31,114 nucleotides of DNA from UBA6770 sp965660875. Lineage in GTDB: Bacteria; Bacteroidota; Bacteroidia; Flavobacteriales_G; Salibacteraceae. The position numbers and the translations under genes were made by a program. This document shows, in pieces, positions 15,328-23,200 of the stretch. The DNA is taken from assembly GCA_965660875.1 (NCBI GenBank), contig CBFIBQ010000036.1:1-31114 (forward strand), given 5' to 3'. The notes beneath the pieces were generated by a model, which was given only the letters and a program-made list of their open reading frames with translations, was not told where the DNA came from and did not search any database. Each line of letters begins with the position of its first letter. Within the stretch, counting starts at the first letter, position 1.

Positions 15328-18024
15328 ATGTCAATCCTAAGCAAAATACTATGTGTTATTATCGGTACGCTACTATTGGCCGCTCCGTTAGTAACAAAAG
15401 CCACCCACAATAAAGCAGGAGAAATAACCTATAGAAAGCTCAATGGTTTTACTTATGAAATTACCATTACAACATATACCGACCCAGGCTCTGTAGCAGC
15501 TGACAGGTGTGAATTGGGCATTCTTTTTGGCGACGGCGCTGCAGATACGATCCCAAGAATTAACAACCCTACCCCTTGTAATCCTCAAATTGATTGCAAT
15601 TGTAATGGAGAGGTGATTGTGCCGAATAGGATTAAAAAAAACATCTACCGTACCACACACACGTATCCTGGCCCATCTGAATATGTTTTAACGGTGGAAG
15701 ATCCTAATAGAGTCGATCAAGTAGTAAATATTCCGAGGTCAGTAAGCATTCCTTTTTTCCTTCGTTCAACCTTAATTATTAACCCGTTGGTAGGTTCAAA
15801 CAATTCGCCGGTACTTACATTCCCACCTGTCGATGATGCTTGCTTATGCAACCCTTTTTACCACAATCCGGGGGCCGTAGACCCCGATGGTGATTCTCTT
15901 TCATACTCTTTGTCGGTTTGTTATGGTTTAAATGGAAAGCCAATACCAGGATATACCTTTCCTAGGGCTGTTTGTCCCAAAAACACATTTGAAGTTGATG
16001 CAAAAACAGGTACTTTAACTTGGGATGGTCCAGGATTGGAGGGTATATACAATGCGTGTATTTTAATCACTGAGTACAGAAAGGATTCTAGAGGAAATTG
16101 GTTGCGTATCGGCGATGTGTTGAGAGATATGCAAATCAATGTTTCAAAGTGCAATAATGCACCCCCCCAATTTGTTGAACAAGAGGATGTATGCGTTGAG
16201 GCCGGAAGTAGGATAAGGAAAAACATTATTGCTACGGATTCTATTTTTCAAAATGTAACGCTAACGGGAACAGGAGAACCACTATTTTTAAACACTTCTC
16301 CTGCAATTTTTACAAGTAATGTTAATCTTGGAACAGTAAGTTCTTTTTTTGAGTGGAATACCCAATGCACTCATATTAGGCGATCTCCGTATCAGCTCAA
16401 CTTTAAAGCAGAAGATGATGGAAGTCCAGTGCGTTTAGTGAACTTTATGAATGTGGGTATTAGAGTTATTGGCCCTGCACCTAAAAATGTTCAGAGTAAT
16501 CCTGGAAAAAACCGTATTGTGGTTACTTGGGATGCCTCATCTTGCAATAATGCTATTGGTTACGATATATATAGAAAAATTGATTCCACAAAGTGGTCAC
16601 CTGACAGCTGTGAAATTGGATTACCAGCGGATTTAGAGTATGAAAAAATAGGCAGCACGAGTGGATTCCAGAGTACAACGTTTGTGGATAATAACGACGG
16701 AAAAGGACTGTTTCATGGTCAAGTATATTGTTACAGGGTAGTGGCTATATACCCAGGAGACACACCCGGTTATGCCTCAACCGAAACCTGTAATGAGTTG
16801 CCATTCGATGTTCCAATAATCAACAAAAACTCCGTATCAACAACAGATATTTCAGCAGGAATTGATAGCGTTTCATGGGCTAAACCTCAAGAAATATCTC
16901 TCCAGCAATATCCGGCCCCCTATTCATTTAAGGTATATCGGTCTGAAGGTTTTTTAGAAGCAAATGACCTAGTATTCACTTCCGAATCCTTTCAAAATTA
17001 TTTTGAAATTGACACTACACTTGAGTTTAATAATTTGAATACGCAAACTACTGCTCAAACATTTATTATTGAATTGTATAGTAAGGACTCCCTTATCGGA
17101 ACTACCCACACTGCTAGCTCGCCGTATTTGAAAATTGCTCCCGATGACAGAAAGCTATATCTAACAACAAACCTCGAGGTACCGTGGGATAACTTTCTTT
17201 TTGAAATATACCGAGAAATAAACAACGAATTTGTGCTCATTGACACAACCACCCAGCGTAGTTACACCGATTCAAATTTGATCAACGATAGGGAATACCG
17301 CTATAAAGTAAGAACTGTTGGTAGATATAGTATAGAGGGTTTACCCGATACCATTTACAACTTCTCTCAAATAGTAGCCGGAACACCCAAAGACACCATC
17401 CCGCCTTGCGCACCCGATAAGCCTTTAATAAATAGTGAATGTGAGCTATTTGTAAACGAGTTGACTTGGAACAACGTTAATGTAAGCTGCAAAGACAAGG
17501 ATGCAATTGCGTACAACATTTACCAATCTGAAGCAGTAGGTACACCGTATCGGTTAATTGAAACCGTAAATAATCCTAACGACACCAATGCCGTATTTGA
17601 CGAGCTGCTATCAGTAGCAGGCTGTTACGCCGTTACAGCAGTTGATAGCTTTAATAATGAGTCTGAGTTCAGTCCAAGAGTATGTGTGGATAATTGCCCT
17701 CTATATGAACTGCCAAACGTATTTAGCCCAGGAGGGGATGGAATTAATGATGTTTTTCATCCGCTTTACCCTTGGAGGTATGTACGAGATGTTGATATGA
17801 CCATCTATAATCGATGGGGGCAAGTTGTGTTTGAAACCGATAATCCTGAAATTCTTTGGAATGGGTTAAATCAAGAGTCGAACGAAAAGTGCCCTTCAGG
17901 TGTTTACTTCTACGTTTGTGTTGTTAATGAAATAAGGTTGGCTGGTATTATCCAAAGGGAATTAAAGGGAACGATTACTTTGATAAATCAACCAGACTAT
18001 AAAAAGCCTTCGCCTCAAGATTAA
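15328..18024 (+). CDS. T9SS type B cargo with fibronectin-III-like domains
   Basis: 898 residues. The signal peptide is MSILSKILCVIIGTLLLAAPLVTKA, cleaved before THNKAGEITY. Residues about 27-320 are the N-terminal module shared with the giant adhesins of this window, including VDPDGDSLSYSL, a VDAKTGTLTWDGP strand and ITEYR...LRDMQINV. From about 380 to 780 there are four fibronectin-III-like units with NxIVVTWDAS, YDIYRKID, FEIYREIN, YRYKVRTV and YNIYQSEA signatures. The last ~100 residues are the CHU_C (gliding-motility-associated) sorting domain: NVFSPGGDGINDVFHP, DMTIYNRWGQVVFET, ELKGTITLI. Inference: surface-anchored or secreted adhesin; binding partner unknown. The riboflavin synthase gene starts 5 nt after the stop. 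Confidence 0.9.
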   Translation: MSILSKILCVIIGTLLLAAPLVTKATHNKAGEITYRKLNGFTYEITITTYTDPGSVAADRCELGILFGDGAADTIPRINNPTPCNPQIDCNCNGEVIVPNRIKKNIYRTTHTYPGPSEYVLTVEDPNRVDQVVNIPRSVSIPFFLRSTLIINPLVGSNNSPVLTFPPVDDACLCNPFYHNPGAVDPDGDSLSYSLSVCYGLNGKPIPGYTFPRAVCPKNTFEVDAKTGTLTWDGPGLEGIYNACILITEYRKDSRGNWLRIGDVLRDMQINVSKCNNAPPQFVEQEDVCVEAGSRIRKNIIATDSIFQNVTLTGTGEPLFLNTSPAIFTSNVNLGTVSSFFEWNTQCTHIRRSPYQLNFKAEDDGSPVRLVNFMNVGIRVIGPAPKNVQSNPGKNRIVVTWDASSCNNAIGYDIYRKIDSTKWSPDSCEIGLPADLEYEKIGSTSGFQSTTFVDNNDGKGLFHGQVYCYRVVAIYPGDTPGYASTETCNELPFDVPIINKNSVSTTDISAGIDSVSWAKPQEISLQQYPAPYSFKVYRSEGFLEANDLVFTSESFQNYFEIDTTLEFNNLNTQTTAQTFIIELYSKDSLIGTTHTASSPYLKIAPDDRKLYLTTNLEVPWDNFLFEIYREINNEFVLIDTTTQRSYTDSNLINDREYRYKVRTVGRYSIEGLPDTIYNFSQIVAGTPKDTIPPCAPDKPLINSECELFVNELTWNNVNVSCKDKDAIAYNIYQSEAVGTPYRLIETVNNPNDTNAVFDELLSVAGCYAVTAVDSFNNESEFSPRVCVDNCPLYELPNVFSPGGDGINDVFHPLYPWRYVRDVDMTIYNRWGQVVFETDNPEILWNGLNQESNEKCPSGVYFYVCVVNEIRLAGIIQRELKGTITLINQPDYKKPSPQD

Positions 18025-18029
18025 AAAAT

Positions 18030-18626
18030 ATGTTTACAGGAATTATTGAAGATTTAGGAACTGTTCAAGCAATTAGTAAAAACGGTACTAATATTGATTT
18101 TACAATAGAAAGCAAAGTTTCTAGCGAACTTAAAATTGACCAAAGCATCTCTCACAATGGGGTTTGCCTAACTGTTGTTGAAAGACCTACAGAAAATAGC
18201 CACGTAGTAACGGCTATCGAAGAAACCTTGGTTAAAAGCAATCTATCTAACTTAGACGTGGGCAGTGTTGTAAACTTAGAACGTTGTATGGTAATGAACG
18301 GTAGACTCGATGGGCACATTGTTCAAGGTCATGTTGACCAAATAGGTCATGTTGATACCATTACGGAAAAAGACGGAAGCTGGTTCTTTAAAATCAACTA
18401 CGATAATTCGTTCGGAAATGTAACCGTAGAAAAAGGTTCGATATGTGTAAACGGCACCAGTCTTACTGCTTTTAATTGCACTACCGGTACTTTCACAGTT
18501 GCAATAATTCCATACACATATGAAAATACTTGCTTTAAAAATTTAAAACCTGGCGATTCTGTAAATCTAGAATTTGACATACTTGGGAAGTATATCAAAA
18601 CTTATATGGATCAAATGAAGCTATAG
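18030..18626 (+). CDS. ribE: Riboflavin synthase, alpha chain
   Basis: 198 residues, the usual length. Catalyses dismutation of two 6,7-dimethyl-8-ribityllumazine to riboflavin plus the pyrimidinedione, the last step of riboflavin synthesis, as a cytoplasmic trimer. It shows the internal duplication of the family: the first barrel begins MFTGIIEDLGTV and contains SHNGVCLTVVE; the second begins GRLDGHIVQGHVDQIG and contains CVNGTSLTAF, with the linker helix at the C-terminus (LGKYIKTYMDQ). No FMN riboswitch is visible and no other rib gene is nearby. The short gap to the preceding adhesin gene implies co-transcription. Its TAG overlaps the convergent carboxylase stop. Confidence 0.95.
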   Translation: MFTGIIEDLGTVQAISKNGTNIDFTIESKVSSELKIDQSISHNGVCLTVVERPTENSHVVTAIEETLVKSNLSNLDVGSVVNLERCMVMNGRLDGHIVQGHVDQIGHVDTITEKDGSWFFKINYDNSFGNVTVEKGSICVNGTSLTAFNCTTGTFTVAIIPYTYENTCFKNLKPGDSVNLEFDILGKYIKTYMDQMKL

Positions 18627-20165
18627 TGGAATATTCCCGTGCTTTTTCTTAGGAAGGTTATCCACTTTATTACTTAACATTCTAAAAGCTTTAATGAGCT
18701 TTAAACGCGTGTTTTTAGGCTCAATAACTTCATCAACGTAACCTCTTGCAGCCGCATTATATGGGTTGGCAAAAAGTTCAGCATACTCAGCCTCCTTTTC
18801 TTCTAGCTTTTTCTTTGGGTCCTCAGCATCTTTAATTTCATGCCTGAAAATAATCTCTGCGGCTCCCTTTGCTCCCATCACGGCTATTTCTGCACTTGGC
18901 CATGCAAAATTCATATCGGCACCAATGTGTTTTGAATTCATCACATCATATGCGCCTCCATATGCCTTCCTAGTTATCACTGTTACACGTGGTACGGTCG
19001 CCTCACAAAATGCGTAGAGTAGCTTTGCTCCATTACTAATAATTCCATTCCATTCTTGGTCAGTGCCAGGCAAAAATCCTGGTACATCTTCAAAGACTAA
19101 AATCGGGATGTTAAAGCTATCGCAAAACCGAACAAAACGTGCGCCTTTTTTACTCGATTGAATATCTAGAACACCAGCTAACACAGCAGGTTGATTTGCC
19201 ACGATTCCGATAGACTTACCGCCTAATTTAGCAAAGCCTACCACAATGTTTTCAGCAAAATTTTTATGCACCTCCATAAAGCTGGTGTCATCAACAGTAT
19301 TCTCGATTACTTCGCGCATATCGTATGGCTGGTTTGGGTTTTCTGGAATGATTTCGTTGAGTTGATTGCGCTCTTCATTATCGTTAAGCACATAGTCATC
19401 CATTGGGGCTTCTTCCTCACAGTTTTGGGGAATATAATTCATCAATTGTTTGATGCTATTTATAGCCACAATTTCATTAGAGCAACTAAAATGAGTTACT
19501 CCAGATTTTGTAGAATGTGCAGAAGCACCGCCAAGATCCTCAGCAGTAACCTCTTCATGCGTTACGGTTTTAACTACGTTGGGTCCGGTTACAAACATGT
19601 AAGAAGTATTCTCTACCATAAAAACAAAGTCAGTTAATGCAGGCGAATAAACTGCTCCACCTGCACATGGTCCCATGATAGCAGAAATTTGTGGAACTAC
19701 TCCACTGGCTCTTGTATTGCGATAAAATATATCTGCGTAACCTCCCAAGGATACTACTCCTTCTTGAATTCTGGCGCCACCACTATCATTTAGCCCAATA
19801 ACAGGAGCACCATTTTTAAGTGCCAAATCCATTATCTTACAAATCTTTTCAGCATGCGCCTCTGCCAGAGACCCTCCTAAAACAGTAAAGTCTTGAGAAA
19901 AAACATAGACCAATCGTCCATTAATCGTTCCGTAACCAGTTACAACTCCGTCGCCCAAAAACTTTTGTTTATCCAAACCAAAGTTTGAACTGCGATGCGT
20001 AACCAACATCCCTATTTCTTCAAAAGACCCATCGTCCAATAAAAAATGAAGTCGCTCGCGAGCGGTTAATTTCGCCTTTTTATGTTGAGCATCAATTCTT
20101 TTTTGACCTCCTCCAAGTTGAGCTTCTTCCTTTCTTTGGTTTAAATCTTGAATCTTATCTTGCAT
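18621..20165 (-). CDS. Acyl-CoA (propionyl/methylmalonyl-CoA) carboxylase beta subunit
   Basis: 514 residues from ATG at 20165; an in-frame TTG at 20201 would add 12 residues but the family starts near MQDKIQDLNQRKEEAQLGGGQK. Carboxyltransferase of the crotonase fold that moves CO2 between biotin and acyl-CoA. Signatures: KLTARERLHFLLDDGSFEE, the oxyanion glycines in GPCAGGAVYSPALTDF and the second in TVITRKAYGGAYDVMNSK, DSGGARIQEGV, and VPGFLPGTDQEWNGII. The biotin carboxylase and biotin carrier genes are not in the window, so propionyl-CoA carboxylase and methylmalonyl-CoA decarboxylase alpha-type roles cannot be told apart. The gene lies between the terminator at 20203 and the convergent ribE stop. 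Confidence 0.93.
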   Translation of the reverse strand: MQDKIQDLNQRKEEAQLGGGQKRIDAQHKKAKLTARERLHFLLDDGSFEEIGMLVTHRSSNFGLDKQKFLGDGVVTGYGTINGRLVYVFSQDFTVLGGSLAEAHAEKICKIMDLALKNGAPVIGLNDSGGARIQEGVVSLGGYADIFYRNTRASGVVPQISAIMGPCAGGAVYSPALTDFVFMVENTSYMFVTGPNVVKTVTHEEVTAEDLGGASAHSTKSGVTHFSCSNEIVAINSIKQLMNYIPQNCEEEAPMDDYVLNDNEERNQLNEIIPENPNQPYDMREVIENTVDDTSFMEVHKNFAENIVVGFAKLGGKSIGIVANQPAVLAGVLDIQSSKKGARFVRFCDSFNIPILVFEDVPGFLPGTDQEWNGIISNGAKLLYAFCEATVPRVTVITRKAYGGAYDVMNSKHIGADMNFAWPSAEIAVMGAKGAAEIIFRHEIKDAEDPKKKLEEKEAEYAELFANPYNAAARGYVDEVIEPKNTRLKLIKAFRMLSNKVDNLPKKKHGNIPL

Positions 20166-20198
20166 ATAGCCTATTGTTTTTGAAGATTGTGTAGGGTT

Positions 20199-20206
20199 CA
20201 AAAATA
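20199..20206 (-). promoter_or_regulatory. Possible -7 element of carboxylase gene
   Basis: Minus strand TATTTTTG fits TAnnTTTG, 33 nt before the ATG at 20165. No TTG or TTTG at the expected -33 distance; it also overlaps the T-run of the upstream terminator, so it may be coincidental. Confidence 0.25.
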
Positions 20207-20236
20207 AAAAAGACCGCTCTTCTGTGAACGGTCTTT
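20203..20236 (-). terminator. Rho-independent terminator after the downstream giant adhesin
   Basis: Minus strand: AAAGACCG (20236-20229), 12-nt loop, CGGTCTTT (20216-20209), then TTTTATTTT. It lies 25 nt after the adhesin TAA at 20261 and insulates the carboxylase gene. Confidence 0.85.
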
Positions 20237-20260
20237 CCTAATAATGTGTGATCTTCTACT

Positions 20261-23200
20261 TTAATCTTTACTTTCTGTATAAACTATCGTTACGGTGCCT
20301 CGATACTCATGGCGATCTGCTTCTTGAAAAGTGTCACCAATTAAAAAACGGTAAGGGTAAACTCCAGCTTTCATGCCTTCTCCACTTCTGTTATCCGTTC
20401 CATCCCAACCTACGTTATAATCGTTGGATTCAAATATCAATTCACCCCATCTATTGTAAATATACATTTGGTACTGAGAAAAGTCTATTCCTTTTCCAAC
20501 GGGTTTGAATACATCATTGATACCATCACCATTTGGAGAAAATGCCTTAGGAATGTATAATGAGAATTCTGGTCCAACTTCAACGTTAGTAACTGTATCA
20601 CTAACACAACCATTTTGACCCATAACCTGAAGTTTTACAGGATACCGTTCTTTACGTGTCTCAGGGAAACTAATCTCTGGGTGCTGTTCCTCACTAGTAC
20701 CGAACGTTCCAAACGTCCAATTCCATTCTTTTATATCTATTAGTGATAAATCTTCAAACTGAACTTCAGGGTTTTGTGTTGTTGGGTTTTTTGGATCCCA
20801 ACTGAATAATGGAGTTGGTGATCTTAGTACATCAATAAAATCCGCTTTAACTAAACTATCTCTACAACCAAACTCATCACTTAAAGCCAATGAAATATCG
20901 TATTGCCCTGGCCTTCTAAAATAAGCAGGTGCTTCTAGACAATTACTGAATTGAATTCCATTACCGTAATCCCAAATACAATCAAACCCTTGTTCTGGAC
21001 TCGTATTTCTGAAAATTATTTTCGCAGGATGACACGCAACGTTAGTGTCCGCTACAAAATCTATTTTAGGAAGCGGACGAACTTTAACATGTACAGTATC
21101 AGAAACTTCTGGAGAGCCACACAAATCCCTTACTGTTAAAGTATACGTAGTGCTACTTCTAGGACTTGCAAGAGGGTTTGGCAAGTTCGGATCATTCAAT
21201 CCAATCTTAGGGCTCCAGTCATAGACATATCCTGTACCGTCACCACCAGCAGCCACTACAGGCAGTTCCACATTCTGATTTAAGCATATTTCTTTATTCT
21301 CTGACATATTTACTGACAGTGAATCGTATAATTCTACCCTTATTTTTCGTGTAAGGGAAATACAACCTGCGGTGTCTTTTGCGTAAACAAAGTAGGTTGT
21401 GCTTACATCTGGACAAACCCTTTGTACTTGAACTGTACTGGATATTCCTGGAGTCCAGTGGTAGGTGTATTTAGGTATATTTCCACCAGTTGCATTTACT
21501 ATCATATCTGCACAACTACTTACGCATATTCGTGTCGAATCAAATACAGTAGTTACTCTTACCTCTGGAGGTTCAGTTATTTTAATTGTATCGTAGGCGG
21601 TACAATTATTAATATCCCGCACTCTGAAATAATAGGTTTCTGGGCTTAATTTTTCGAAAGAATTAAATTGAGTGTATGTACCTCCACGATTTTTACTGTA
21701 AAATAACGATTGCTTTCCACCTCTGGCAAAAATCTCCACTTTGCCGTCGTTAAATCCATTACATGTATTGTTGCGATGCAACACACTATCTATTACCACT
21801 TTAGGGTATTCTTTAATATTAATATGCTGCACGTACCTACAACTATTCGCATCTGTAAGGACCAAAGAATCAGGACCACCAGAAAGATTTGTAGATGAAT
21901 CCCTTGTAGATCCATTTCCCCACTGGTAAGAGTATGGAGTTGTTCCACCGAAAGGAATCGCGTGAGTCCAAGCATCAGCAAAATCTTTACAGGTCACTTC
22001 AGAGAAATATACTGTAGCATAAAGTGAATCCGGTTGCGTTAATTTTACACTGATTGGCTTGGTTTCACAAAAATCGCTGGACTGAACAATTACACTATAG
22101 TTTCCTGCCTTTAAGCCATTGAAACTAGAACCTGTCATATAATTAGCACCGCCATCAATTGAATATGCTAATGGACCAATACCCTCTGAAGCAAATACAT
22201 CAATATTCCCGTCTTCAGATTTATAGCAGGTTAAGTTGCTACTGGTAATTGAGTCAATAATTGGAGCTGTATTCGTAAAAGTATCGATAAATTCTGTAAA
22301 ACATTTTCCTGCATCAGTTACTCTTAAAGTGTAATAGCCGTTATTTAAATTAGAAAATAATCCGCTTCCATTTGCTAGGTTTTTACCTCCACCATCAAGT
22401 TTATAACTGTAAGGACTTAACCCACCATTACCTGTAATTTGCAATGTTCCATTATCGTCTCCACAACTAGGTGGAGATCTCACAACCGTTGGTGGCGGAA
22501 GTTTACGTATATCAATACTAAACGTATCATTAATCGCGCAACCACAAGTATCACTAAAGGTTAGATAAAACGCTGTATTCACTTTCGCCATTAATCTAGG
22601 ATTAGCAACCGTATCATTTGAAATGTAAGCAGAAGTATCACTAGCAGACCACTTATAGGTACGTTTTCCCCCGCAATTAGTTCTGCTGGTTGCAGCAACA
22701 CTTATTGTATCCAACGGACATAATATGGTGTCTGTTGATACATCCAAGGTAATTAGGTTAATGTGGATTGGTGTTGATGAACCTGAGCACTTATTAAAAG
22801 TATCTGCAACGAAAGCTTGGTAGGTAATGGAGTCTTCAACTTTAGCAATAGGTGATTTCAGTGTGTCGTGATTTAAATACAAACTTGGCGACCATTTATA
22901 AGTATACGCCTTGGGGTCAGGTGACTGACAAATAGAAAAACGCGCATTTGGTCGATTAAAATTAGACACTAGACTTAAAAATTGAGAACTGCAGGCACCA
23001 GAAGCTGCTAATACACCAACACAGGAAGAAAAAGTAGTAGTAGTGTAGCGTACCTGGCTATTCTGCGTTGTTCCGCCATTTTCATAACAGATTTCAACAA
23101 TCAAATTTGACGTTCCATCGTAATCATAACCTGTATTGAAAGCATGGTAGTTCCAACCCTGCTGAACCGTTACAGTTTTAGGATTAAACACTTGAACCAA

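Noticed and set aside
18000..18060. FMN riboswitch before riboflavin synthase
   Set aside because: The gap to the previous gene is 5 nt and no RFN-element motif is visible in the preceding coding region.
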